A DNA stretch of 64,000 bases from SYFT01 sp964471115. Lineage in GTDB: Bacteria > Acidobacteriota > Vicinamibacteria > Vicinamibacterales > SCN-69-37. Shown piece after piece: positions 25,801 to 34,184 of the stretch (within the stretch, counting starts at the first letter, position 1; the number at the start of each line of letters is the position of its first letter). The position numbers and the translations under genes were made by a program. The DNA is taken from assembly GCA_964471115.1 (NCBI GenBank), contig CAYYFE010000004.1, positions 1 to 64,000 of the forward strand, written 5' to 3'. The notes under the pieces were generated by a model. That model was not told the DNA's origin. It did not search any database and saw only the letters and a list, made by a program, of their open reading frames with translations.

Positions 25801-26094
25801 TTCGACGCCGGAGTACACGCCGCGCAGGCGATCGACGAGCAGCCACGCCGAGGCCAGCCCGGCCACCGCCGCCAGACCGCAGGTGAGCGCTTGCCGACGG
25901 CGAGTGTGATCGGCTCCGGCGTTCAGCAGCAGGCCGGAACCCAACAGCAACGCCAGGGCCGCGGTACTCGGCGCCATCGGCACCGTCCCGGCACGCCAGG
26001 ACGTGAGCAGGGGCTGATTGATGAACCACCCGGCGAGGGTCGCCCCCGCAATGGCCACCACAAGGGTGGCGGGGAGCGCCGAGCGGTGCCGCAT
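22858..26094 (-). CDS. Large membrane sensor histidine kinase (Cache-GAF-PAS-HisKA)
   Basis: A 1078-residue sensor. Residues 1-205 hold about six or seven membrane helices (a MASE-like sensor). Then come a helix near 215-235, an extracytoplasmic Cache-like domain to about 520, another helix, a GAF domain (about 560-720), a PAS domain (730-850) and the kinase core. The H box is 'GGIAHDFNNLLTVINGTADL', followed by 'NLAVNARDAMPGGG', 'DTGTGMTDEVRARIFEPFF' and 'GTGLGLATVFGIVKQ'. The H box is of the NtrB-like 'HDFNN' type. No receiver domain is attached and no response regulator adjoins, so it is an orphan kinase. Confidence 0.9.
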   Translation of the reverse strand: MRHRSALPATLVVAIAGATLAGWFINQPLLTSWRAGTVPMAPSTAALALLLGSGLLLNAGADHTRRRQALTCGLAAVAGLASAWLLVDRLRGVYSGVEHLGLSISGQVANAPVGFISPVTAAAFVAASVALALIACHGRWLWTTVLSAGLAAFLAVGGFVFVLLNIFGVPLLSRGVFIPPAFNTSLLICALGLALTQQTQRERRVMRAVVSQGRARAVFVAIALAVAAATVSGSYAYYLNEERELRHHAEQELDAISRLKVAQVSVWRRERLADGATLWRNPAFASLVTTHLSRGDDASGGVLRRWLEGYASYPDYDAAYIVDPAGGVRLTALTAPSQTSGAVGEGVRRALELGVVQLVDFHLDDQNALSRLAVVIPIPSTDAPGAWAGAVVLGVNPAHVLAPFVEGWPNSSATGETMLVRRDGDDVVLLTTPRFAAGGAMRHRTPVADTRWIASQAALGHEGPAEGLDYHGAPAIGVLRRVPESPWSLVTLVDRHELDGTLWVRLRQVVTGAGLLLFGLGMSLAYVWQRQRTSLEIARQVEERRAQRLAQLYSAQSLCNEAIIRCTTPAELFAHVCEVAVTNGGLAMAWVGLVDEDTRRVRPVAAFGRGTEYLDGIEISVDESSPLGRGPTGRAIREGQPRWSADFARDQATAPWSERGKPYGWAASGAIPLTRDGRPIGALTVYGTSQDTFDDDSRRLLVEMGANISFALEAFERDARRRDAEIRVQENEELYRKLFSEGRLARLLVDPATQRIVEANAAAVALYGWPAEELVGKPVAEINTATEATIREAMAKATQEGQTRFEFRHRTASGRLIDVEVLSSSVTVRGRALLMSTILDVTEQKQLQAQYLQSQKMEVVGRLAGGIAHDFNNLLTVINGTADLARTELPEGSPLRADLDSILEAGARAAQLTKQLLAFSRRQVVSPVALDVGRQVQATADMLRRLLGADVALTIEVDAQLPAVVIDPGQLEQVILNLAVNARDAMPGGGTLHISVRRVPAGVELTVRDTGTGMTDEVRARIFEPFFTTKEVGRGTGLGLATVFGIVKQVHGTIVVDTAVGRGTAFVITFPAEPTPAA

Positions 26095-26101
26095 GTGTGG
26101 C

Positions 26102-27346
26102 CTATCTTGCCATCTTCCAGAACGTTATGCCGCTGGCTTGTTGACCAATGTCGACCGTGCCGACAATCGCGCGCGCGCGCAAATCGATGGCGTCCACCTT
26201 GCCCGGCTGCGCGCCCACCCCCTCGCTGGTCACGAACGCGTAACGCGAGTCGGGGCTCACGGTCACGCCGTGCGCGATGGTGTTCGACGTCTTCAGGCGC
26301 GCCAGGCTCTTGCCGCTGGCCAGGTCGAAAATCTCGACCATGTGGCCCTGTTTGAGCGTGGCCACCAGCAGGCGCCCGTCGGGTGTGACGGCGAGGTTGT
26401 AGACGCCACGTCCCGTCGGCAACGTCCGCGTCATGGCCCATGTGTCACGGTCCACTTCCACGATGGTGTCGGCCTTGTTGCAGGCGACGAAGATCTTCCG
26501 GCCGTCATGCGACGGCTGCGCCCAGGTGGGGGAACACGTCGCCGGCGTCATCTCGTGCCGCGTGCCCGGCGCATAGCCGACCTCCGCCGGGTCGACGGGC
26601 GGCGCGGCGGGTTTCGGTGCGGCCCCAGGCATCACATGGCCCGCGTGCGCGTCGTGTGATGCGCCGGCATCATTCGGCAGCGGCCCTTCCTTGCCCTTGG
26701 CCAGCGAGAACCGGCGCGCCACACCGAAGGCCGCCACGTCCACCTCGACCAGCTGATCGTCCATCATGCACGTCGAGTACTGCCGCAGCCCGCTGGCGTC
26801 CACGCGGCTGCCGTGCGGCATCGTGCAGGTGACGATGCGCGACGTCTCGGTCATGGTGGGTGTATAAACCACCGACACGGTCGACGGCACCATGTCGCCG
26901 TGCAGGTTGAAGTTGACCGAGAGTGAGTAGAGCCCGTCGGGCGTCACGTCCACCGAGGCGGGGAAGTTGCCCAGAAACACGCCCTCACCGATCAGCCGGT
27001 CGCTGCCGCCGGGGCCCGCGCCCAGTTCGTACTTCCAGAGTTTGCCGTCCGGCTTGCCGTGCCCGGTGGTCATGTACAGGTACTTGCCGTCGGCCGAGAT
27101 CTGCAGACCGTGGGGCCCTTCCATCTCGGCGCCCAGTTCGCCGATCGGCGTCGTGCGCTCGACGGTGAGCCCGGCGCGATCGAGACGGATGCGGTGAATC
27201 GTGTCTGCCGACTCCGCGCCGGCGTACACCCAGTAGGTGGCGTCGGCAGGCGGGGCGGTGCGCTGTTGCGCCGCGCCGATGGGGCCGGCAGCCAGCGCCA
27301 GGCCGGCCGCGATGACGACGAAGGTGCCGGGTCGTTTTTTCTGCAT
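26102..27346 (-). CDS. YncE-like beta-propeller protein, exported
   Basis: A 414-residue secreted seven-bladed propeller. It starts with a signal peptide (MQKKRPGTFVVIAAGLALAA). Blades read 'HGLQISADGKYLYMTTGHGK', 'GLYSLSVNFNLHGD', 'VYNLAVTPDGRLLVATLKQG' and 'AHGVTVSPDSRYAFVTSEGV', the YncE/cytochrome-d1-like repeat pattern. A His-rich loop ('HDAHAGHVMPG') in the middle might bind metal. A longer frame to 27439 has no better start. It diverges from the 27397 propeller gene and both may belong to one secreted system. Function is unknown. Confidence 0.82.
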   Translation of the reverse strand: MQKKRPGTFVVIAAGLALAAGPIGAAQQRTAPPADATYWVYAGAESADTIHRIRLDRAGLTVERTTPIGELGAEMEGPHGLQISADGKYLYMTTGHGKPDGKLWKYELGAGPGGSDRLIGEGVFLGNFPASVDVTPDGLYSLSVNFNLHGDMVPSTVSVVYTPTMTETSRIVTCTMPHGSRVDASGLRQYSTCMMDDQLVEVDVAAFGVARRFSLAKGKEGPLPNDAGASHDAHAGHVMPGAAPKPAAPPVDPAEVGYAPGTRHEMTPATCSPTWAQPSHDGRKIFVACNKADTIVEVDRDTWAMTRTLPTGRGVYNLAVTPDGRLLVATLKQGHMVEIFDLASGKSLARLKTSNTIAHGVTVSPDSRYAFVTSEGVGAQPGKVDAIDLRARAIVGTVDIGQQASGITFWKMAR

Positions 27347-27396
27347 GGCCGATCGCGGACAACGTATCATGCCCCCGTCCCCAAGGAGTTGACCTG

Positions 27397-29436
27397 ATGA
27401 CCCCTCGCGCCCCACGCGTTGCCGCCCTCGTTGTGACACTCGGTGTGGTTCTGTCCGCGGCGATGGCCGCGCAGCAGGCCCCGCCCCAGCCGCCCACTGT
27501 CGCCGTGGCCCGCGTCGTCGCCGAACCCGCCACGCTCACGGTCCGGGCCGGTCAGACGGTGCCGCTGACCGTGACTGCGTACGACGCCTCGGGCGCGCCG
27601 GTGCCCAACGCGGTGATTCGCGTCAACCTGCCGCGCCGCGCGGCGGCCTGGGCCAACGGGCAGCTGCAGGCGTTCCAGGTGGGCACACACACCGCCGCCA
27701 TTGTCGCGACGGGCGCGCCCGGCACGCCGCCGGTGACGATCGAGATTCCCGTGACCATCGAGTGGCCGCCCCTGAAGGCGCTCGAGATTCATGCCGAACC
27801 CGGCCAGCTCTACACCGGCGTAACCCTCGGCCACCACGCCAAGGGCATCAACGACGATGGCACGGAGCGCGCCAGCGCGCTGGTCACGTGGGAGACGACG
27901 GATCCGAAGGTCGCGACCGTGGACCGCTTCGGGTTCGTGACGGCCATCGCGGCGGGGACCACCACACTGACCGCGACGCTCGACGGCACACGCGCGACGA
28001 AGACACTCACGGTCGTCGCCAATCCCGTTGCCGCCATCGAGCTGGGCATCAAGGAGACGACCATCAGAACCGGCGACGTGATCGACCTGGTGGCCACGCT
28101 CAAACGCGCCAACGGGTCGACCGTGACCGATGCGCCCATCACGTGGAGCTACACCTATCGCGCGCCGGAGGGCAACACGCCGCAGGCGCCCGGCGGCCCG
28201 GGCATCATCGACAACGGCCTGTTCGCCGCGAACTATCCGGGCTTGTTCACGATCCTCGCCCAGTCGGGCAACGCGCATGCCCGCATGACGCTGGAGGTGA
28301 CGCCCCGCAACGTGCGGCAGCGGTTCGTGGTCACCGGCCGCGGCATCATCCGTGACACCCACACGTCGGACCTCTGGCCGTACACCGGCAGCGACGGCCG
28401 CGACTACTGCATCGTTGGCACATGGGGCGGTGACGGGTACGCGCACATCTTCGACATCACCGATCCGACGAACATCGTGCGGACGCATTCGGTGAAGATT
28501 GACGCCCGCACGATCAACGACGTGACCGTCTCGCCCGATGCGCGCTATGCCGTGCTGTCGCGCGAAGGCGCGTCGAACCGCGTCAACGGCGTGGTGTTCC
28601 TTGATCTGAAGAATCCCGCGAAGCCCGAGGTCGCGTCGTCATTCGACGTGGAGCTCACGGGCGGTGTGCACAACATGTTTGCGACCGAGGACCATCTGTT
28701 CGCGGTGTCCGGCGGCGCGAAGTACGTGATCGTCAACGCGGAGGACATCTACAAGCCGACGTACGTCTCCGAGTACCGGCATCCGAACGCGCGGCTGCAC
28801 GACCTGTGGGTGCACGAGGGTGTGGCGTATTCGGCGCAGGGCGGCGTGGGCACGGTGATCGTCGATGTGGGCAACGGCAAGTGGGGCGGATCGCTGCGGG
28901 AGCCGAAACTCATCAACACGGTGCCCATCGACAGCGGCCATGAGATCTACCCGTATTTCCAGAAGTCGACCGGCAAGACGTACCTGTTCATCGGCGATGA
29001 GCAGATGAGCCGTCGGGGACGCGTGTGGGAGGGCAGCGGTTACGCGTTGTCGGGGCCCGACGGCAAACCGCCCAAGGGCGGCGTGCCCCAGACCTCGGGC
29101 GGCTACACCCACATCGTCGATTTCACCGACCCGATGAATCCCCGCAAGGTGGGACGGTATCAGCTCGAGGACTACGGCTCACACGACATCATCGTGGAGA
29201 ACGACATCCTGTATCAGGCCTACTACGACGGCGGCGTGCGCATCGTCGATGTGTCCGGGCGGCTGCTGGGCAACTTGTACGACCAGGGACGCGAGATTGC
29301 GGTGTTCAAGCCGTACGACCCTGAGGGCTACACCCCCAACGCGCCGTTTGTCATGAACGCGATGCCCTGGAAGGGACACATCCTGTTTACAGACTTCAAC
29401 AGCGGGTTGTGGATGGCGAAACTCGAAAAGCCCTGA
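27397..29436 (+). CDS. Exported Ig-like plus LVIVD beta-propeller protein
   Basis: A 679-residue secreted protein. After a signal peptide come bacterial Ig-like domains (about 30-310), including a BIG2-type repeat ('DPKVATVDRFGFVTAIAAGT'). An LVIVD-type propeller follows: 'DGYAHIFDITDPTNIVRTHS', 'GVVFLDLKNPAKPEVASSFD', 'GYTHIVDFTDPMNPRKVGRY' and 'GGVRIVDVSGRLLGNLYDQG'. AAGGAG precedes the ATG by eight bases. Such proteins are often surface-associated and bind or sense extracellular ligands. No enzymatic motif is seen. Confidence 0.85.
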   Translation: MTPRAPRVAALVVTLGVVLSAAMAAQQAPPQPPTVAVARVVAEPATLTVRAGQTVPLTVTAYDASGAPVPNAVIRVNLPRRAAAWANGQLQAFQVGTHTAAIVATGAPGTPPVTIEIPVTIEWPPLKALEIHAEPGQLYTGVTLGHHAKGINDDGTERASALVTWETTDPKVATVDRFGFVTAIAAGTTTLTATLDGTRATKTLTVVANPVAAIELGIKETTIRTGDVIDLVATLKRANGSTVTDAPITWSYTYRAPEGNTPQAPGGPGIIDNGLFAANYPGLFTILAQSGNAHARMTLEVTPRNVRQRFVVTGRGIIRDTHTSDLWPYTGSDGRDYCIVGTWGGDGYAHIFDITDPTNIVRTHSVKIDARTINDVTVSPDARYAVLSREGASNRVNGVVFLDLKNPAKPEVASSFDVELTGGVHNMFATEDHLFAVSGGAKYVIVNAEDIYKPTYVSEYRHPNARLHDLWVHEGVAYSAQGGVGTVIVDVGNGKWGGSLREPKLINTVPIDSGHEIYPYFQKSTGKTYLFIGDEQMSRRGRVWEGSGYALSGPDGKPPKGGVPQTSGGYTHIVDFTDPMNPRKVGRYQLEDYGSHDIIVENDILYQAYYDGGVRIVDVSGRLLGNLYDQGREIAVFKPYDPEGYTPNAPFVMNAMPWKGHILFTDFNSGLWMAKLEKP

Positions 29437-29514
29437 GGCGCCCACGATAAGTTGTTCGCCTTCGGGCAGGCCGGACAGGGCAGAATCTCCTCCCACGGTT
29501 TTCAGGAGGACACG

Positions 29515-29880
29515 ATGAACGTTGTGAACTGGTTCGAACTGCCGGCCACGGATCTGGCGCGCGCGAAGAAATTCTACGAGGCGGTCTTCGGGCTGTCGCT
29601 CATCCACATGGACATGGGACCGTCGGCGATGGAGATGTTCCCGGGCGAGCCGGGCGGCCCCAACGCGAGCGGCGCGTTGATCGTGTCGGAAGGGTACGAG
29701 CCGTCGGCGACCGGCACCACGGTGTACTTCCAGACGGACGACATCGAGGGCACGCTGGCCAAGGTGACGGCGGCCGGCGGGCAGGTGATCGTGCCGAAGA
29801 TGAGCATCGGCGAACACGGGTTCATCGGCCAGTTCCTCGACTCGGAAGGCAACCGCGTCGCGCTGCACTCGATGCAGTAA
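29515..29880 (+). CDS. VOC family protein
   Basis: A 121-residue VOC domain: 'MNVVNWFELPATDLARAKKF' followed by 'YEAVFG', and at the end 'GFIGQFLDSEGNRVALHSMQ', typical of the PhnB/glyoxalase-like group with one metal-ligand Glu or His in each half. AGGAGG lies before the ATG at 29515, so the longer frame is rejected. It has no signal peptide and the substrate is unknown. A strong GC hairpin follows the stop. Confidence 0.88.
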   Translation: MNVVNWFELPATDLARAKKFYEAVFGLSLIHMDMGPSAMEMFPGEPGGPNASGALIVSEGYEPSATGTTVYFQTDDIEGTLAKVTAAGGQVIVPKMSIGEHGFIGQFLDSEGNRVALHSMQ

Positions 29881-29885
29881 TGCTG

Positions 29886-29921
29886 TGGAACCCCGGGGCC
29901 TCGAGCCCCGGGGGCATTCCA
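29886..29921 (+). terminator. Strong two-part hairpin
   Basis: The inner stem CCCCGGGGC/GCCCCGGGG (9 bp, perfect) with a five-base loop is enclosed by TGGAA/TTCCA. It lies five bases after the VOC stop and before the DUF885-like gene. It is not followed by a T-run. Confidence 0.55.
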
Positions 29922-29947
29922 CGGACGGCAGGTCGTATGATTCCCGG

Positions 29948-31648
29948 ATGATTCCGGGTGCCTTCACGCGTGTCCTCGCTGCTGGTTTGCTGCTGGTCTC
30001 CTTGGTCGCGGCGGGTGACCGTGTCCTGCGCGCGCAGTCTGCGGCCTCCACGTATCCCCAACTGCTCGCGCTTTTCTCCGAGTGGCGGGCCTTTGAAGAG
30101 CCGCCCCGCCTGGCGGGGGACATCTCGGACTACACGCCGGCGACGAATGCGCGGCGCCTGACCGAGTTGCGCGCGCTGCAGGCGCGCCTGCAGGCCATCG
30201 ACCAGTCCGGCTGGTCCATCCCCCAGCGAGTGGACTACCACCTCGTGCGGGCCGAGATGAACGGCCTCGAGTATCACCTCCGGGTCCTGCAGCCGTTTGC
30301 GCGCGACCCCGCGTACTACGCCTCGCTGGTCACCGCCGAAAGCGACACGCCCGCCAAAGAGGGGCCGCTGATCCACGGCGCAATCAAGTTGTACGACTAC
30401 CCGATCTGGCCCCGCACGCGGCTCGACGAAGTCCGGCCGCTCTCGCCGGCGCAGTCGGCCGAGCTGGCGGCGAAGCTGCGCACGATTCCGCCGTTGCTGG
30501 ACGCCGCCCGGCGCAACCTCGCGTCGGCCAACGCGCGCGACCTCTGGGTCGGCGGCGTGCGCGCGTTCGAGGAACAGAGCGGCGCGCTGCAACTCCTGGC
30601 GAGCCGCGCGGGTGCGGACACCGCGCTGGCCACGGCGGCGACCGAAGCCCGAGCCGCCACCGACCGGTTCGCTGAGTGGCTGCGCGCCGAGACGCCGAAC
30701 AAGACCGGGCCGTCCGGGATTGGCAAGGACGAATACACCTGGTACCTGCGCAACGTGCTGCTGGCGCCGCTGTCCTGGGAAGAGGAAGTCACCATCCTGC
30801 GGCGGGAACTGATGCGCGCGCACGCCTCGCTCCGGCTCGAGGAGAACCGCAACCGTCGCCTGCCTCCGTTGGCCGTGGCCGACACTCCGGAGGCGTACGC
30901 CGCCCTGCAGGCGGAGGCGATCCCGCGATACCTGCGCTGGATGACCGACAACCGCATCCTGACGATGGAGCCGTGGATGGAGCGGGCGCTGCGCGAACGC
31001 ACCGCGCCGTTTGCGCCCGAGGCGAGCCGCAACTTCTTCATGCAGGCCACGCAGCGGGATCCCATCCCGTTGTGGACGCACCTGTATCACTGGTGGGACA
31101 ACATGCGCATCCGGGTGGCGCCACACGCCAATCCGATTCGCCGCAACGCCCTGCTCTACAACGTGTGGATGAGCCGCGCCGAAGGCATGGCGACCGCGAT
31201 GGAAGAGTGGATGATGCACGCGGGGTTGTACGACCAGTCACCGCGTTCGCGCGAGATCGTCTGGATCATGCTGATCACGCGCGCGGCGCGCGGGTTGGGC
31301 AACCTGTACGCCCACGCCAACGACCTGACAATGGCGCAGGCCGCCGACATCCACGTGAACTGGACCCCGCGTGGCTGGATGCGGCGCGACCCGCTGCTGG
31401 GATTCGAGCAGCACCTCTACCTGCGGCAGCCCGGCTATGGCGCCAGCTACATCACCGGCGGCCGGCTCATGGAGGAGATCATCGCCGAGCGCGCCCGGCA
31501 ACTGGGCGCCGACTTCACGCTGCAGCGGGTGATGGACGAGATCAATCAGGCCGGCATGATCCCGCCGTCGCTGATCTACTGGGAGCTGACCGGCGACGAC
31601 CGCATGGTGCGTGAACTGGAAGTGGGGCGGCCGCTGCCGCCGCGTTAG
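29948..31648 (+). CDS. DUF885-like exported protein lacking the HExxH motif
   Basis: A 566-residue secreted protein (signal peptide ends near 'VLRAQ'). The overall pattern follows DUF885: an N-terminal helical part with 'VDYHLVRAEMNGLEYHLRVL', a late 'EGMATAMEEWMMHAGL' block and 'LRQPGYGASYITGGRLMEE'. In typical DUF885 proteins a His-Glu-x-x-Pro-Gly-His-His motif precedes the EGWA-like block, but here the equivalent place reads 'HLYHWWDNMRIRVAPHANPI', so metallopeptidase-like activity may be lost. Its stop codon overlaps that of the convergent MBL gene. Confidence 0.78.
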   Translation: MIPGAFTRVLAAGLLLVSLVAAGDRVLRAQSAASTYPQLLALFSEWRAFEEPPRLAGDISDYTPATNARRLTELRALQARLQAIDQSGWSIPQRVDYHLVRAEMNGLEYHLRVLQPFARDPAYYASLVTAESDTPAKEGPLIHGAIKLYDYPIWPRTRLDEVRPLSPAQSAELAAKLRTIPPLLDAARRNLASANARDLWVGGVRAFEEQSGALQLLASRAGADTALATAATEARAATDRFAEWLRAETPNKTGPSGIGKDEYTWYLRNVLLAPLSWEEEVTILRRELMRAHASLRLEENRNRRLPPLAVADTPEAYAALQAEAIPRYLRWMTDNRILTMEPWMERALRERTAPFAPEASRNFFMQATQRDPIPLWTHLYHWWDNMRIRVAPHANPIRRNALLYNVWMSRAEGMATAMEEWMMHAGLYDQSPRSREIVWIMLITRAARGLGNLYAHANDLTMAQAADIHVNWTPRGWMRRDPLLGFEQHLYLRQPGYGASYITGGRLMEEIIAERARQLGADFTLQRVMDEINQAGMIPPSLIYWELTGDDRMVRELEVGRPLPPR

Positions 31649-32865
31649 GACCGACGGCGCACGACGATCGTCACCTCGGTCTCGACGCCGGCCACGACCT
31701 CCTGCTTCATCACGGTGGTCTCGTACCCGAGCGCCGTGGCCGTGACGCGATAGACGCCGGGGGCCACGCCGCCGAAATCAAATCTCCCGCGAACGTCTGT
31801 GGTCGCCCCGAACGTCGACAGGCGGGAAGTGGTCTCCCACGGCTGGAATGACACGGATGCCTCTGGAATCGAGGCGCCGAACTCGTCAAACACACGTCCG
31901 CGGACCTGTCCGGCGACGGCGGTGCGTGCCGGCGCGCCGCCGGTCACCACGTCGAGGTCCTTCGCGAACACGACGGGACCGGCGTACGTGCTCTTCACTT
32001 CCGCCATCACGACGTCGTCGGCCACGCCATGGGAGAGCACGTGCGTCAGGACCAGCAGTTTCGCGCGGCCCTTCGTGGCGACGCGACCCACCTGTGACGC
32101 CAACGTGTGCGCCGCGCCGTGATACGCCTGGCGCTCGGGCGGGTACGCGCGGAAGGCCGCATCCGAGATCGCCTCGTGGATGAGGATGTCGCAGCCGTCG
32201 CAGGCGGCGGCGACGGCGTCCGATTCCACCGTGTCGCCTGAGATCACGATCGACCGGTCGGGGGTGTCGATGCGATACCCGAAGGCCTGCGGCCACTTCG
32301 AGTGCGGCACGGCAAACGCCCGCACGGTGACGCGCGCGTCGCGAAAGATCTCGCCGGGTTTCACCTCATGCGCCCGCGCGCGCCACCCATCTTTCGAAGG
32401 ACCCGCCGGCGCCGCGATCCGTTCCTGGATGTCGTCGGCATTGCCGTCGAGGATGGACTGCACCAGTCGCGCCAGACCCGGCGGACCGTACACGTCGATG
32501 GGCGCCTCACGACCCTGAATCCACGGCGTGAAGATGGCGTCGGCCAGTCCCAGCGTGTGATCCGAGTGCAGATGGGTGATGAAGATGCGTTCAAAACGCG
32601 GACTGGGTTGGCCGCCGGGCTGCGCCGGTGCAAAGGCCTTGACCCCGGCGCGCCCCGCCGCGGCCGCGCGCCTGACGACCCCCGATCCCGCGTCGAACAG
32701 GTAGGCCGCGTCGTCCACGATGACGGCCACGGCCGGGCCGCTGCGATCCGGATTCGGGATCGGAGTGCCGGTGCCGAGCATGACGACCTGCGTCCGCAGC
32801 GCGGGCTGCGGGGTGGTGTGCATCAGCGGGAGCGTGATCGCCAGAAGCGCGAGCCAGGACTTCAT
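31645..32865 (-). CDS. MBL-fold hydrolase fused to a carboxypeptidase-regulatory-like domain
   Basis: A 406-residue exported protein. Residues 1-24 form a signal peptide. Residues 25-310 form a metallo-beta-lactamase fold of the RNase Z/arylsulfatase type, with the Zn motif 'FITHLHSDHTLGLADAIFTP', a downstream 'VISGDTVESDAV' Asp, and His in 'HEAISDAAF' and 'VLTHVLSH'. Residues 325-406 form a CarboxypepD_reg-like beta sandwich ('AGQVRGRVFDEFGASIPEAS', 'VAPGVYRVTATALGYET'). The fusion suggests a surface-associated hydrolase, substrate unknown. tRNase Z activity is unlikely for an exported protein. Confidence 0.85.
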   Translation of the reverse strand: MKSWLALLAITLPLMHTTPQPALRTQVVMLGTGTPIPNPDRSGPAVAVIVDDAAYLFDAGSGVVRRAAAAGRAGVKAFAPAQPGGQPSPRFERIFITHLHSDHTLGLADAIFTPWIQGREAPIDVYGPPGLARLVQSILDGNADDIQERIAAPAGPSKDGWRARAHEVKPGEIFRDARVTVRAFAVPHSKWPQAFGYRIDTPDRSIVISGDTVESDAVAAACDGCDILIHEAISDAAFRAYPPERQAYHGAAHTLASQVGRVATKGRAKLLVLTHVLSHGVADDVVMAEVKSTYAGPVVFAKDLDVVTGGAPARTAVAGQVRGRVFDEFGASIPEASVSFQPWETTSRLSTFGATTDVRGRFDFGGVAPGVYRVTATALGYETTVMKQEVVAGVETEVTIVVRRRS

Positions 32866-32943
32866 CTGCGCATGCTACCCGGTCAGGCCGCCGGCCGCGC
32901 GGGTAACCTCTGGCTCGCGCCGCCGTAGTAGGGTGTGGCACTG

Positions 32944-33510
32944 ATGAACGCCGCTGAAGAGGCGCGGGCGGGCGACCTCATGCGACGCGGCCAGGCCGGC
33001 GACCAGGAGGCGTATGCCGAGTTGCTGGCGCTGCTGACCAGCGCGACGAAGCGATTCGTGCGCGTCCGGTCGGGATCCGTCCCGTGGGTCGACGATGTGG
33101 TGCAGGAGACGTTGATGTCCGTGCACCGCGCGCGTCACACGTGGAATCCGGCGCGGCCGTTTGCGCCCTGGTTCTACGCGATTGCCGCCCACCGCGCGGT
33201 CGACGTGTACCGCCGGGAGCGGCGCATCCGGCGCCACGAGTCAGGTGACGACACGCTGGAGGCCGCGGCGATGCCAAGCGGCCCCGGCGATGCGTCGATC
33301 GATGACGTCGACATGCGGGCGGTGCACGCCGCGCTGGCGGCCCTGCCACCGCGCCAGCGCGACATCGTCGAGGGCCTGAAGTTGCGGGATGAGTCGGTGA
33401 AGGGACTGGCGGCGCGTCACGGCATGAGCGAGACCGCGGTCAAGGTCATGGCGCATCGGGGGTACAAGCGCTTGCGCGCGCTGCTGGGAGCACTGGAGAA
33501 GGACGCATGA
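32944..33510 (+). CDS. ECF-type sigma-70 factor (partner of NrsF)
   Basis: A 188-residue ECF sigma factor. Region 2 reads 'FVRVRSGSVPWVDDVVQETL' followed by 'MSVHRARHTWNPARPFAPWF', and region 4 reads 'LPPRQRDIVEGLKLRDESVK' followed by 'GLAARHGMSETAVKVMAHRG'. The 'W(N)PARPFAPWFYAIA' phrase is typical of the SigF-like ECF group that pairs with NrsF. The start at ATG 32944 is preferred over GTG 32935. It overlaps the NrsF gene by four bases and heads the operon sigma-NrsF-redoxin. Confidence 0.92.
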   Translation: MNAAEEARAGDLMRRGQAGDQEAYAELLALLTSATKRFVRVRSGSVPWVDDVVQETLMSVHRARHTWNPARPFAPWFYAIAAHRAVDVYRRERRIRRHESGDDTLEAAAMPSGPGDASIDDVDMRAVHAALAALPPRQRDIVEGLKLRDESVKGLAARHGMSETAVKVMAHRGYKRLRALLGALEKDA

Positions 33511-34136
33511 GTCACGAATCTCTCATCGCCCGGCTGGCGGCAGAGGCCGCGCCTGTCGAGCCTCTGCCCGCGCCGCAGGCACGCGCGACCCGCTGGATTC
33601 TGCTGGCTCTTGCAGCCGTGGTGGTGGGTGTGGCCGTGCGAGGGATTCGCCGCAACTGGCAGGTGGCCGCGGCGGATCCGTGGTTCCTGGTCACGTTTGC
33701 GCTCATTCTCGCCACCGGCCTGTCAGCGGCGGTGCTGGCGATGGCGTTGGCCGTGCCCGGCGCCGTGCAGCGCCGCTGGGTGCGGTGGGTGCCGTTCGTG
33801 TTGCTGGCGGCCTGGGGAACGGTGCTGGGCGTCGACGCGCTGCTGTCAGCGGGCCCGTCGCGCGCGGGGGCGGGCGCCGGCTGCCTGTGGAAGTCGTGGG
33901 GCATCGCCGTGGGCCCGGCTGCCGTGCTGCTGGGGATGGCCGGTCGCGCCGCGCCGCTCAACTGGCCCTGGACTGCCGGGATGGCCGCGCTGGCCGCCAT
34001 GGCGTTTGGCGCGCTGGGCACCGAGATCATCTGCCCGATCACCGGCCACGCGCACATCCTCGCGTGGCATTTCCTTCCGGTTGTGGTGACCTCGCTGGCG
34101 ACGTTCGGCCTGGTGGCGTTGTGGGGGAGGCGATGA
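33507..34136 (+). CDS. nrsF: NrsF-family anti-sigma membrane protein
   Basis: A 209-residue protein with six predicted membrane helices of the NrsF (DUF1109) family. In Caulobacter, NrsF holds sigma-F at the membrane and releases it on chromate, cadmium or peroxide stress, using two conserved cysteines. Here two cysteines are seen: Cys126 in 'GAGCLWKSW' and Cys176 in 'EIICPITGHAHILAWHF', matching the family's 'CP.t...H...WH' ending. It is translationally coupled to the sigma gene. Redox control is inference. Confidence 0.88.
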   Translation: MSHESLIARLAAEAAPVEPLPAPQARATRWILLALAAVVVGVAVRGIRRNWQVAAADPWFLVTFALILATGLSAAVLAMALAVPGAVQRRWVRWVPFVLLAAWGTVLGVDALLSAGPSRAGAGAGCLWKSWGIAVGPAAVLLGMAGRAAPLNWPWTAGMAALAAMAFGALGTEIICPITGHAHILAWHFLPVVVTSLATFGLVALWGRR

Positions 34137-34140
34137 GCGC

Positions 34141-34175
34141 AGTGCGGAGTGCGGAGTGCGGAGTGCGGAGTGCGG
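34141..34175. repeat. Heptanucleotide repeat AGTGCGG (5 units)
   Basis: Five perfect AGTGCGG units start five bases after the nrsF stop codon. The last unit runs into GGAG (34174-34177), which is well placed (7 nt) as Shine-Dalgarno for the next gene, so the repeat supplies the ribosome-binding site. Confidence 0.9.
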
Positions 34176-34184
34176 AGTAAGAAC

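Noticed and set aside
31645..32865. tRNase Z (rnz)
   Set aside because: It has an export signal and a C-terminal carboxypeptidase-regulatory-like domain, neither expected in a tRNA-processing enzyme.
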